Shown here: in pieces, positions 41,321-50,251 of the stretch
Position numbering within the stretch: the first letter of the stretch is position 1
How the letters are laid out: every line of letters starts with the position of its first letter
NCBI GenBank assembly: GCA_963762435.1
Contig: CAVXLN010000022.1
Span: 1 to 64,000 of the forward strand
From: JAXDMU01 sp963762435
GTDB lineage: Bacteria > Pseudomonadota > Alphaproteobacteria > ATCC43930 > CGMCC-115725
Reading direction: 5' to 3'
DNA length: 64,000 nucleotides
Program-made: the position numbers and the translations under genes
The notes under the pieces: generated by a model
Seen by the model: only the letters and a program-made list of their open reading frames with translations
The model's database searches: none
What the model was told of the DNA's origin: nothing

Positions 41321-41334
41321 CACCATTAATGGTG
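41321..41334. promoter_or_regulatory. Perfect 14-bp palindrome
   Basis: CACCATTAATGGTG, about 50 bases upstream of the small helical protein start and in an AT-richer stretch. It is a plausible repressor site; the binding protein is unknown. Confidence 0.35.
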
Positions 41335-41601
41335 GAGTTGCCCTCGACCAACCGCAAGATACCCGATGGGTCGCTAAAATGCCGCACCAATGCGCGAGAC
41401 GCAGGGGACAAACTCCTATCGCCGTATGCGGGGGCCGCCGCCACTTCGGCCAACCCCTCTTTACGACCTCAGCGCGAGCAGGATGCCGCGGCCGAACCCG
41501 AACAAGTTTCGAACATTGTTAAGAATCAGCACATTATGATCAGGATGCCGAAATCCAGCCCGGCTTGACCCGGCCGCATCAATGCCGTATGAGTTACCTA
41601 G

Positions 41602-41617
41602 TTGACGTAAACGTTAG
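41602..41617. promoter_or_regulatory. Candidate MerR (LiuR-like) operator
   Basis: TTGACGTAAACGTTAG contains paired ACGT cores, close to the TTGACGTWWACGT-type boxes known for MerR regulators of branched-chain and fatty-acid degradation. It sits 12 bases before the MerR gene, and flanking TACCTA and TAGGTA form an outer inverted pair. Confidence 0.5.
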
Positions 41618-41628
41618 GTATCTACCCA

Positions 41629-42045
41629 ATGGTGGCAGCGGTAGTAGAGCCCGTCTATTCGATCGGCGATCTCGTCCGCGTGCTGGGCGTCTCGGCGCGA
41701 GCCATCCGCTTTTACGAGGATCGCGGCATGCTGTCGCCACTCCGGGCCGGCGGCAACCGCGTCTATGGCGCGCGCGAGCTCGCCCGGATCAAGCTCATCC
41801 TGCGCGGCAAGCGGCTGGGCTTCAGCCTCAGCGATATCGGCGAGCTGTTGGATCTCTATGACGCCGACCGCAACCATCTGACGCAGCTGCGCCAGACCCT
41901 GGCCAAGGGCCGCGCGCGCATTGCCGAGCTCGAGGAGCAGCGGCAGGCGCTCGACGAGACCTTGGCCGAGCTCCGCGCGCTGGAGCGGCTCATCATCGAC
42001 ACGATCAAGCAAAGAAATCCTTCGGAGGAGCAGCCTTCATCATGA
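41629..42045 (+). CDS. MerR family regulator of acyl-CoA degradation
   Basis: 138 residues. The winged HTH at 10-75 has YSIGDLVRVLGVSARAIRFY, EDRGMLSPLRAGGNRVYGAR and ELARIKLILRGKRLGFSLSD. A coiled coil (about 85-130: RIAELEEQRQALDETLAEL) mediates dimerisation. The short C-terminus without cysteines fits the LiuR-type group that senses acyl-CoA intermediates rather than metals. Its stop overlaps the thiolase ATG (ATGA), so it heads the beta-oxidation operon. A matching ACGT box lies at its promoter. Confidence 0.9.
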   Translation: MVAAVVEPVYSIGDLVRVLGVSARAIRFYEDRGMLSPLRAGGNRVYGARELARIKLILRGKRLGFSLSDIGELLDLYDADRNHLTQLRQTLAKGRARIAELEEQRQALDETLAELRALERLIIDTIKQRNPSEEQPSS

Positions 42046-43178
42046 AACCCGTCGTCATTGCCGGCTATGCCCGGTCGCCCTTCCATTTCGCACGCAAGGG
42101 CGAGCTTGCCGGCGTGCGCGCGGACGAACTGGCGGCCCAGGTGGTCAGCGGCCTGCTCGAGCGCGTCAAGGCCGATCCGAACGGGATCGAGGACCTGATC
42201 CTCGGCTGCGCCTTTCCCGAGGGCGAGCAGGGCCTCAATGCGGCGAAGCTCGTGGGCTTCCTCGCCAAGCTGCCGAACACGATCGCCGGCACCACGGTCA
42301 ACCGCTTCTGCGGCTCCTCGATGCAATCGATTCATATGGCGGCGGGCGCCATCCAGATGGGGGCGGGCGACGCGTTCATCTGTGCCGGGCTCGAAGCCAT
42401 GACGCGCGTGCCGATGATGGGCTTCAACCCGATGCCGCATCCGGGCCTGGCCGCCGAATATCCCGCCGCCTACATGGGCATGGGCGAGACGGCCGAGAAT
42501 GTCGCCCGCAAATACCAGATCACGCGGGCGGAGCAGGAGGCATTCGCGGTCGAGAGCCATCGCAAGGCGGCGGCGGCGCAGAGTGCCGGCAAGCTCGCCG
42601 ACGAGATCGTCGCGATCAAGGCGCCGCAGGGTCAGGTGGCCCAGGATGGCTGCATCCGCGCCGACACGAGCGCCCAGGGCCTCGCCGGGCTCAAGCCCGC
42701 CTTCGATGCCGAGGGGACGGTCACGGCCGGCACCTCCTCGCCCTTGACCGACGGGGCGTCCGCCGTCTTCGTCTGCACCGAGGATTATGCCAAGGCGAAC
42801 GGCTTGCCCGTGCTGGCGCGCATCCGCTCGATCGCGGTGGCAGGCTGCGATCCGGCCCTCATGGGCATCGGCCCGGTGGCGGCGACCAAGAAGGCGCTCG
42901 CCCGTGCCGGCGTCGCGATCGGCGATATCGATGTGATCGAGCTCAACGAGGCCTTCGCGTCGCAATCGCTCGCCTGCATCCGCGATCTCGAGATCGACGC
43001 CGCCAAGGTCAATCTCGACGGCGGCGCCATCGCCCTCGGTCATCCGCTGGGGGCCACCGGTGCACGCATCACCGGCAAGGCGGCGTCGCTTCTGAAGCGC
43101 GAAGGCAAGAGCCTGGCACTGGCCACGCAGTGCATCGGCGGCGGCCAAGGCATCGCCACCATCCTCGAGGCGGTCTGA
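42042..43178 (+). CDS. Acetyl-CoA C-acyltransferase (thiolase, FadA-like)
   Basis: Thiolase of 378 residues that cleaves 3-ketoacyl-CoA with CoA in the last step of beta-oxidation. The nucleophile Cys90 is in TTVNRFCGSSMQSIH, the catalytic His is in GGAIALGHPLGATGARI (about 333), and the second Cys is in ATQCIGGGQGIA (about 363). GGAGGAG precedes the ATG, which overlaps the MerR stop. The next gene, two bases downstream, supplies the preceding two activities of the cycle. Confidence 0.94.
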   Translation: MKPVVIAGYARSPFHFARKGELAGVRADELAAQVVSGLLERVKADPNGIEDLILGCAFPEGEQGLNAAKLVGFLAKLPNTIAGTTVNRFCGSSMQSIHMAAGAIQMGAGDAFICAGLEAMTRVPMMGFNPMPHPGLAAEYPAAYMGMGETAENVARKYQITRAEQEAFAVESHRKAAAAQSAGKLADEIVAIKAPQGQVAQDGCIRADTSAQGLAGLKPAFDAEGTVTAGTSSPLTDGASAVFVCTEDYAKANGLPVLARIRSIAVAGCDPALMGIGPVAATKKALARAGVAIGDIDVIELNEAFASQSLACIRDLEIDAAKVNLDGGAIALGHPLGATGARITGKAASLLKREGKSLALATQCIGGGQGIATILEAV

Positions 43179-43180
43179 TC

Positions 43181-45496
43181 ATGGCGATCGCCAAGGCTGC
43201 CGTGCTCGGCGCCGGCGTGATGGGCAGCGGCATCGCCGCCCATATCGCCAATGCCGGCATCCCGGTCGTGCTGCTCGACATCGTGCCCAAGGGGGCCGCG
43301 AACCGGAATGTGATCGCTGAGGGTGCGGTCCAGAAGCTCTTGAAGACCGAGCCCGCTGCCTTCATGAGCCAGCGTAATGCGCGGCTCGTCACGGCCGGCA
43401 ATCTCGAGGATCATCTCGATCTCCTCAAGGATTGCGACCTCATCATCGAGGCCGTGCTGGAAGATCCCGCGGTCAAGAAGTCGCTCTATGCCAAGGTCGA
43501 GGCGGTGCGGAAGGACGGCTCGATCGTCTCCTCCAACACCTCCACCATCCCGCTGGCGATCCTGACCGAGGGGCTGCCGGAGCGGTTCGCGCGCGATTTC
43601 CTGATCACGCATTTCTTCAATCCGCCGCGCTATATGCGGCTGCTGGAGATCGTGAGCGGCGCCAAGACGCGGCCCGACGCGGTCGATCTCGTGGCCGATT
43701 TCTGCGACCGGCGGCTCGGCAAGGGTGTCGTGCGCTGCAAGGACCGGCCGGGCTTCATCGCCAACCGGATCGGCACCTATTGGATCACCTCGGCGGTCAA
43801 TGCGGCGATGGATCTCGGCCTTACGGTCGAAGAGGCGGACGCCGTCATGGGCCGGCCGTTCGGCATCCCGAAGACCGGCGTGTTCGGCCTCATCGACCTG
43901 GTCGGGCTCGACCTCATGCCGCATGTCTCGGCCTCGCTCAGGCGCACCTTGCCGGAAAGCGATCCCTATCAGGCGATCTATCGCGAGCCGCCGCTGTTCA
44001 AGCGGATGATCGAGGAAGGCTATACCGGGCGCAAAGGCAAGGGCGGCTTCTATCGCCTGAACCGCGAGGCCGGGCGCCGCAAGGAGGCGATCGATCTGGC
44101 GACCGGCGAGTACCGGCCGGAGCGGAAGTCGGATCTCGAGAGCGGCAATGCCCGCCATCCGGCGCAAGCGCTGGCGGCAACGGACAAGGGCGGCGATTAT
44201 GCCCGCCGGGCCATCACGGCGACGCTGCTCTACGCCGCTTCGCTCGTGCCCGAGATCGCCGACACGATCGCGGCCGTCGATGAGGCGATGCGGCTCGGCT
44301 ATAATTGGAAATACGGGCCGTTCGAGCTGATCGATCGGATCGGCGTCGAGGCGTTCATCGCGGGTTGCGACAAGGCCGGGCTGGGCGTTCCGCCGCTGCT
44401 GCGGCTCGCGGCCGGGCGCAGCTTCTATCGGGTCGAGAACGGCCGGCGTGAATATCTGACCGTCGAGGGCGCGTATGCGCCGCTGACGTTGGCCGAAGGC
44501 GTCATCTCGCTCGACGACATCAAGCGGGCCGGCAAGCCGCTGGCCAAGAACGGCTCGGCCAGCCTGTGGGATCTGGGCGACGGCGTCGCCTGCTTCGAGA
44601 TCCACAGCCAGGCCAACGCGCTCGATCCGGACACTCTCGATCTGATGCAGAAGAGCATCGGCATCGTGGGCTCGGGCATGAAAGGGCTGGTGCTCTACAG
44701 CAATACCGACAATTTCTCGGTCGGCGCCAATCTGGGCCTCGCCCTCTTCGCCGCCAATATCGGCCTCTATCCGATGATCGAGATGATGGTCGGCGCCGGC
44801 CAGGCGACGATGAAGGCGCTGAAATACGCCAAGTTCCCGTCAGTCGCGGCCCCTGGCGGCATGGCGCTGGGCGGTGGTTGCGAGATCTGCCTCCACGCGT
44901 CGGCGATCCAGGCCCATGCCGAGACCTATATGGGCCTGGTCGAGGCCGGCGTCGGGCTGCTGCCCGGCTGGGGCGGCAACAAGGAGCTGCTGCTGCGCAT
45001 GCAGCAACCGCGCAAGGGCCAGCCGAACGGGCCGATGCCGCCCTTGGCCGCCACATTCGAGGCGATCTCGACCGCGAAGGTCTCGCGCTCGGCCGAGGAG
45101 GCGCGCGAGCTGGGGTTCTTGCGGCCGACCGACGGCATCACGATGAATCGCGACCGGCTCTTGGCCGATGCCAAATCCCGGGTGCTGGCGCTCGCGGCTC
45201 ACTATACCCCGCCCGAGCCGGTCAAGTTCCGCCTGCCCGGCCCGACCGCGGCGGCGGGCTTTCGCCTGGTCGTCTCGGACCTGGTGCGCCAGGGCAAGGC
45301 GAGCGTCCATGACGCGACGGTCGCGGAAGCGATCGGCCGCGTGCTCTCGGGCGGCGACACCGACATCACCAAGGAAATCGAGGAAGACCGGCTGACCGAG
45401 CTCGAGCGGCAAGGCTTCATGGCGTTGATCAAGACGCCCAAGACGCTGGCCCGCATCGAATACATGCTCGAGAACAACCGGCCGCTCAGGAACTGA
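43181..45496 (+). CDS. 3-Hydroxyacyl-CoA dehydrogenase / enoyl-CoA hydratase fusion (FadB/FadJ-like)
   Basis: 771-residue bifunctional enzyme with dehydrogenase first and hydratase last, the reverse of E. coli FadB and usual in alphaproteobacteria. The NAD-binding motif VLGAGVMGSGIAAHIANAG is at residues 8-26, with FLITHFFNPPRYMRLLEIV and the 3HCDH C-terminal domain up to about 400. The crotonase part is at about 460-680, with oxyanion and catalytic region APGGMALGGGCEICLHASAI and the second Glu in MGLVEAGVGLLPGWGGNKE. It acts in the soluble beta-oxidation complex with the upstream thiolase. Confidence 0.93.
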   Translation: MAIAKAAVLGAGVMGSGIAAHIANAGIPVVLLDIVPKGAANRNVIAEGAVQKLLKTEPAAFMSQRNARLVTAGNLEDHLDLLKDCDLIIEAVLEDPAVKKSLYAKVEAVRKDGSIVSSNTSTIPLAILTEGLPERFARDFLITHFFNPPRYMRLLEIVSGAKTRPDAVDLVADFCDRRLGKGVVRCKDRPGFIANRIGTYWITSAVNAAMDLGLTVEEADAVMGRPFGIPKTGVFGLIDLVGLDLMPHVSASLRRTLPESDPYQAIYREPPLFKRMIEEGYTGRKGKGGFYRLNREAGRRKEAIDLATGEYRPERKSDLESGNARHPAQALAATDKGGDYARRAITATLLYAASLVPEIADTIAAVDEAMRLGYNWKYGPFELIDRIGVEAFIAGCDKAGLGVPPLLRLAAGRSFYRVENGRREYLTVEGAYAPLTLAEGVISLDDIKRAGKPLAKNGSASLWDLGDGVACFEIHSQANALDPDTLDLMQKSIGIVGSGMKGLVLYSNTDNFSVGANLGLALFAANIGLYPMIEMMVGAGQATMKALKYAKFPSVAAPGGMALGGGCEICLHASAIQAHAETYMGLVEAGVGLLPGWGGNKELLLRMQQPRKGQPNGPMPPLAATFEAISTAKVSRSAEEARELGFLRPTDGITMNRDRLLADAKSRVLALAAHYTPPEPVKFRLPGPTAAAGFRLVVSDLVRQGKASVHDATVAEAIGRVLSGGDTDITKEIEEDRLTELERQGFMALIKTPKTLARIEYMLENNRPLRN

Positions 45497-45509
45497 GGGA
45501 ACCCAAAAG

Positions 45510-47295
45510 ATGGCGACCTGGACCGCACCGCTGCGCGAGTACAAATTCATCCTCCACGAGCTTTTGGGCGTGGAGGAGATCTCGACGCTGCCGGGATACG
45601 AGGATGCGACGCCGGAGATCTTCGACGCCGTGCTCGAGGAGGCCGGGAAATTCTGCGGCGAGGTGCTGTTCCCACTCAATCGCTCGGGCGACGAGGAAGG
45701 CTGCAGCTTCGAGAATGGCGTGGTGCGCACGCCCAAGGGCTTCCCTGAAGCCTATAAGGCTTTCTGCGAGGGCGGCTGGACCGCGCTCGGATCCGATCCC
45801 GCCTATGGCGGCCAGGGGTTGCCGCACGCGCTGAGCCTCTTGGTCGAGGAGATGATCTGCTCGACCAACATGGCGTTCGGCATGTATCCGGGCCTGACCG
45901 GCGGCGCCATCAACGCGATCTACGCTCATGGCAGCGACGCGCTCAAGGACACCTACCTGCCGAAGATGATCAGCGGCGAATGGTCGGGTACGATGAATTT
46001 GACCGAGCCGCATTGCGGCACGGATCTGGGCCTCATCCGCACCAAGGCGGAGCCTGCCGCGGACGGGACATATCGCATCACCGGCACCAAGATCTTCATC
46101 TCGGCCGGCGAGCACGACATGACCGAGAACATCATCCATCTGGTGCTGGCGAAGCTGCCCGACGCGCCGCCGGGCGTGCGCGGCATCAGCCTGTTCGTCG
46201 TGCCGAAATATCTGATCGACGAGGCGACCGGCGCCAAGACGCGCAACGGCGTCGCCTGCGGCTCGATCGAGCACAAGATGGGCATCAAGGCGTCGGCCAC
46301 CTGCGTCATGAATTACGACGGTGCTGTCGGCTGGCTGTGCGGCGAGGCGCATAAGGGGCTGCAGGGCCATGTTCACCATGATGAACACGGCCCGGCTCGG
46401 CGTCGGCATCCAGGGGCTGGGCTTGGCCGAGACGGCCTACCAGAGTGCCCGCGCCTATGCGCTCGACCGGCTGCAAGGACGTTCGCTTTCCGGCACCAAA
46501 TATCCGGACAAGCCGGCCGATCCGCTGATCGTGCATCCCGATGTGCGGCGCATGCTCTTGACCATGCGCGCTTATACCGAAGGCAGCCGCGCGCTCGCTG
46601 CCTGGATGGGCAAGGAGCTCGATATCTCGCACCGGCATCCGGATGCCGAGGTGCGCGAGGCGGCCGATGATCTGGTGGCACTGCTGACCCCGATCGTGAA
46701 GGCGTTCCTGACCGATGTGGGATACGAGGCCTCGACCTTGGGCCAGCAGGTGTTCGGCGGGCACGGCTATATCCGCGAATGGGGCATGGAGCAGCTCGTC
46801 CGCGATGCCCGCATCACGCAGATCTATGAAGGCACCAACGGCATCCAGGCGCTCGATCTGGTCGGCCGCAAGCTGCCGATGGGCATGGGACGGCTGCTGC
46901 GCCGGTTCTTCCATCCGGTCGGCGAGTATCTGACCGCGGCGGCGGCGAAGCCGGCCCTCAAGGAATTCGCCGAGCCGGTGCTGAAGACATTCGGCCGGCT
47001 GCAACAGGTGACCGCCCTCATCGGCCAGAAGGGCATGGCCGATCCCGAGGAGGCGGGTGCCGCCGCGGCCGACTATCTGCGCATGTTCGCGCTGACGGCG
47101 CTCGGCTATCTCTGGACCCGCATGGCCGAGGTGGCCTTGGAAAAGCAGGAGGGCGAGGAATCCAGCTTCTACAAAGCGAAGCTCGCCACGGCGCGCTTCT
47201 TCGTGACCCGGTTGCTGCCGCACGCGTCCGCCCATGCCGCCGCGATCTCGGCCGGGGCGAAGCCGATCATGGCGCTCGAGGAGGCGGCGTTCTGA
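45510..47295 (+). pseudogene. Acyl-CoA dehydrogenase, frameshifted
   Basis: The N-terminal 284 residues are in frame from ATG 45510 (GGYGGQGLPH-type substrate region, SGTMNLTEPHCGTDLG, TGTKIFISAGEHDM). At about 46361-46367 (GCAGGGCC) one extra base throws the frame. The other frame continues as AMFTMMNTARLGVGIQGLG, FGGHGYIREWGMEQLVRDAR and ITQIYEGTNGIQALDL to 47295. Corrected length is 594, the normal size of this acyl-CoA dehydrogenase class with a C-terminal extension. The catalytic Glu (YEGTNG) lies after the shift, so the gene as written would be inactive. It is the FAD-dependent first step of the operon's cycle. Confidence 0.85.
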
Positions 47296-47440
47296 GCAGC
47301 GGGAAAGAACAGTAGAGCCGGCGCGCTGCCGGCACGCCCTTTGGGCGAGGATTTCTTAACCGAACGCTTCGACAATCGGGAGCGACCTACCATATCGAAT
47401 CCGTCATGGATCGATCCGCTTCCGAAGGCGTCCTCGTCTC

Positions 47441-47551
47441 ATGAGCTATGAGCAATTCTTCTGGCTGCTGGTGATGGGCGCGCTCGCCGCGGCCGGCTTC
47501 ATCATCTCCGAGCTGCCGACGAGACCGACCAAGCCGCGCCGAGGCGGCTAG
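47441..47551 (+). CDS. Small single-pass membrane protein, 36 aa
   Basis: Encodes MSYEQFFWLLVMGALAAAGF followed by IISELPTRPTKPRRGG: one hydrophobic helix and a positively charged, proline-containing tail. It fills the gap between the acyl-CoA dehydrogenase and the exporter gene and ends four bases before the exporter's stop, on the opposite strand. The composition is that of a genuine small membrane protein, but no ribosome site is strong. Confidence 0.45.
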   Translation: MSYEQFFWLLVMGALAAAGFIISELPTRPTKPRRGG

Positions 47552-47554
47552 GCC

Positions 47555-49142
47555 TCAATGCGCCTCGACCGGTGCCGCCGCCGCAGCCCGCGACGGTGGC
47601 CGGCATAGCGGCACCATGATCAGTGCCACGATGAAGAGCCATGCCATGAGGCGGAAGACATCGTCGAAGGCGAGCGTCAGTGCCTCGCGGCCGACGAGGC
47701 CGGCCATCTCGCCGCGCGCCAGCATCATGGCGTGGGCCGGATCGGGCGTGGCATCGGTCATGCGCCCCGCCATGCCGGCGACGAAACCGGGTGCGGCACG
47801 GGCGGAGCGGCCCATCGCCTCGCCGATATGGAGCGCGTGGATGCGGGTATTGTCCTGCAGCCAGGTATTGACGACGGCAATGCCGATGGCGCCGCCGAGG
47901 TTGCGCATCAGGTTGAAGAGGCCCGAGGCGTAGCGCAGCTCGACCATCGCGAAGCCCGAGAGCGCCATACCGACGCTGGGCACGATGCACAGCATGATGG
48001 CGAAGCCGCGCACCACCTGCGGCCAGAACAAGGCGCCGTAACCCCAATTCGACGCCATGTCGGAGAAGAGCCAGAGCCCGGCCGCGAAGAGGATGAGGCC
48101 GAAGGTGATCATGATCCGGGGATCGGCGCGCTGCGAGAAGATGGCGGCGATCGGCGCCCCCAGCGCCATGGCGAGACCCGAGACGAAGACCGTCGTGCCG
48201 ATATCGAAGCTCGAATAGCCGCGGACGCGACCCAGGAACACCGGCACCAGATATGTCGCCGCATACATGCCGAAGCCGATCACCAGGTTGAAAGTGCAGG
48301 CAAAGGCGAAGGTCGGCTTGCGGAACGGCGTCAGCTTGACGATCGGCGAGGCCGAGAAGAAGGAGCGTTCGAGGAAGAGCAGGAACGCCACGAAGGAAAG
48401 CCAGGCGGCGATGGTGATGTCGGGATCGTCGAACCAGTCGTAGCGCGGCCCCTCTTCCAGCACATATTCGAGCCCGCCCAGGAACACCGCCATGGATCCC
48501 AGATGGACCCAGTCGATCCGTTTCAGCATTGGGAGGTTGGGATGGTCGATCCGGAGGAAGAAGATCGCCAGCAGCGTCACGATCGAGCCCGGCACGATGT
48601 TGATGTAGAAGATCCAGTGCCAATCGACCGCGTCGGTGATCCAGCCGCCGACCGTGGGGCCAAGTGTCGGCGCCAATGTCGAGACCATGCCGAGGATGGC
48701 CGGGATCATGGCGCGCTGCGGGCCGGAGAAGAGCGTATAGCCGGTGGCGAACACGGTCGGCACCATGGCGCCGCCGACGAAGCCCTGGAAGGCCCGGAAC
48801 AGCGATCATCGACTGGATGTCCCAGGCCAAGCCGCAGAGTGCGCTGGCAATGGTGAAGAGCCCGGCCGAGAGCGCGAACAGCCAGCGCGTCGACAGCGCC
48901 TGGGCCAGGAAGGCCGAGAATGGGATCATCACCAGCTCGGCCATCAGATAGGCGGTCTGGACCCAGCTGATCTCGTCCGGCCCGGCCGACAGGCCGGCCT
49001 GGACATCGTTGAGCGAGGCCGCGACGATCTGGATGTCGATCAGCGCCATGAACTGGCCAAACGCCATGATGCCGAAAATCAGGAATTTCCGCGCATTGGG
49101 CAGCTGCCCGGGCGGGGTGAGCGGGGCTGGCGTGCCGGCCAT
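47555..49142 (-). pseudogene. DHA2-family MFS drug exporter (EmrB-like), frameshifted
   Basis: Fourteen-helix MFS exporter. From ATG 49142 the frame reads FLIFGIMAFGQFMALIDIQI, DEISWVQTAYLMAELVMIP and FALSAGLFTIASALCGLAW. Near 48806-48810 one extra base moves the reading to FRAFQGFVGGAMVPTVFATG, LAPTLGPTVGGWITDAVDW (motif C of DHA2) and onward to 47555. Corrected length is 528, normal for EmrB/QacA types. It diverges from the TetR, thioesterase, HlyD operon across a palindromic operator, so the intended system is an EmrAB-like tripartite pump with the adaptor on the other strand. Confidence 0.85.
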
Positions 49143-49171
49143 GTTGCCTCTTGCGGTCGCGTCGATCTTTA

Positions 49172-49192
49172 TATTATATGCATCATATAATA
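49172..49192. promoter_or_regulatory. TetR-type palindromic operator between exporter and regulator
   Basis: TATTATATG-CAT-CATATAATA is a perfect 9-bp inverted repeat in the 66-base gap between the divergent exporter and TetR start codons. It would overlap promoters in both directions. Confidence 0.7.
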
Positions 49193-49208
49193 ATTCGGAG
49201 CAAGCTCG

Positions 49209-49802
49209 ATGCGGTACGATGCCGAGCAGAAGGAGCGCACGCGCACCCGGGTGGTGAAGGAAGCGGCCAAGGCGATCCGGCAGGATGGGCCGGACCGTGT
49301 CGGCGTCGCCGCCATCATGGCCAAGGCCGGCCTGACCCATGGCGGCTTCTATGCGCATTTCGCCTCCAAGGACGATCTCATCGCCGAGGCGATCGGCGAG
49401 ATGTTCCGCCAGGCCGGCGGCAAGTTCGACCGGGTCGCGGGCGAGCTGGCACCGGCCGAGGCGCTGGCGACATATATCGATTTCTATCTCTCGGCCGAGC
49501 ATCGCGACGCGCGCTCGAGCGGCTGCCCCCTGCCGACCCTCTCGGCCGACCTGCCGCGCCTGCCGGATGCCGCGCGCGAGCGCTATACGGCAGGCGTGAA
49601 CCGCTTTACCGAGCAATTCCGCATCCGGCTCGCCGAGCTCGGGCGACCTGAGCCGGAATTGCTCGCGGCCTCGGCGATGGCCGAGCTCATCGGCGCCCTG
49701 GTGCTGTCGCGCGCCGTGACGGAACCCGATCACTCGGACGCGATCCTCGCGAGCTCCAAGCGGGCGCTCAAGGCAAGGCTGGGGCTGGAGGATCTCATAT
49801 GA
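49209..49802 (+). CDS. TetR/AcrR family regulator
   Basis: 197 residues. The TetR_N HTH is at about 10-55 (RTRVVKEAAKAIRQDGPDRV, GVAAIMAKAGLTHGGFYAHF, ASKDDLIAEAI). The C-terminal ligand domain resembles the TetR_C group with SSGCPLPTLSADLPRLPDAA, a conserved Cys-containing loop. ATG 49209 follows CGGAG. It represses the divergent exporter and its own operon through the palindrome just upstream. Its stop overlaps the thioesterase ATG (ATGA). Confidence 0.9.
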   Translation: MRYDAEQKERTRTRVVKEAAKAIRQDGPDRVGVAAIMAKAGLTHGGFYAHFASKDDLIAEAIGEMFRQAGGKFDRVAGELAPAEALATYIDFYLSAEHRDARSSGCPLPTLSADLPRLPDAARERYTAGVNRFTEQFRIRLAELGRPEPELLAASAMAELIGALVLSRAVTEPDHSDAILASSKRALKARLGLEDLI

Positions 49803-50251
49803 ACGCGGTGGCCGAGATGGGCGCCGGCCTCAGCGGGCTCGAGCAGCTGCAGGCGCTGAAGGCGCGCGACAGCCATCCGCCGGGCATCGGGCAGACGCTG
49901 GATTTCCATCTGGTCGAGATCGAGCCGGGCCGCGCCGTGTTCGAAGGCACGCCCGGGCTTCACGCCTATAATCCGATCGGCACGGTCCATGGCGGTTATG
50001 CCGCGACATTGCTCAATTCCGCGTGCGGCTGCGCCGTCCATGCCAGCCTCGGCCCGGGCCAGGGCTACACCACGCTCGAGCTGAAAGTGGCCTATCACAA
50101 GGCGATGACCAAGGAGACGGGACCGGTCCGCGCCGAAGGCCAGGTGGTGACGCTCGGCCGCCGCGCCGCCTTCGCCGAGGCGAAGCTGGTCGACGCCCAG
50201 GGCACGCTCTACGCATCGGCCACCTCGACGCTCCTGGTGATGACGCGATGA
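49799..50251 (+). CDS. PaaI-type hotdog thioesterase
   Basis: 150-residue hotdog-fold acyl-CoA thioesterase. The signature NPIGTVHGGYAATLLNSACG (about 60-79) carries the catalytic HGG and the downstream acidic helix, and YTTLELKVAYHKAMTKETGP is the second strand block. It probably hydrolyses short or aromatic acyl-CoA. Overlaps of ATGA on both sides couple it to tetR and hlyD, an unusual partner for an efflux operon. It might remove CoA from a compound before export. Confidence 0.88.
   Translation: MNAVAEMGAGLSGLEQLQALKARDSHPPGIGQTLDFHLVEIEPGRAVFEGTPGLHAYNPIGTVHGGYAATLLNSACGCAVHASLGPGQGYTTLELKVAYHKAMTKETGPVRAEGQVVTLGRRAAFAEAKLVDAQGTLYASATSTLLVMTR

Larger units (their letters stand above)
41269..41628. 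other. Intergenic region before the MerR-led operon
   Basis: About 360 bases. It contains the perfect palindrome CACCATTAATGGTG (41321-41334) near the small-protein promoter, and the ACGT-N2-ACGT box (41605-41614) just ahead of the MerR gene. A weak open frame at 41329-41568 has no codon-use or homology support. Confidence 0.4.

Noticed and set aside
41329..41568. 79-residue open frame upstream of the MerR gene
   Set aside because: No ribosome site, no domain, and mixed composition; its ATG falls inside a palindrome.
43040..44605. 521-residue open frame antisense to the dehydrogenase/hydratase fusion
   Set aside because: Mirror of a well-defined enzyme, with no start or domain support.
47317..47333. 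GCCGGC-N5-GCCGGC hairpin after the acyl-CoA dehydrogenase
   Set aside because: Considered as a terminator, but no T-run follows; 6-bp GC stems are common by chance at this base composition.
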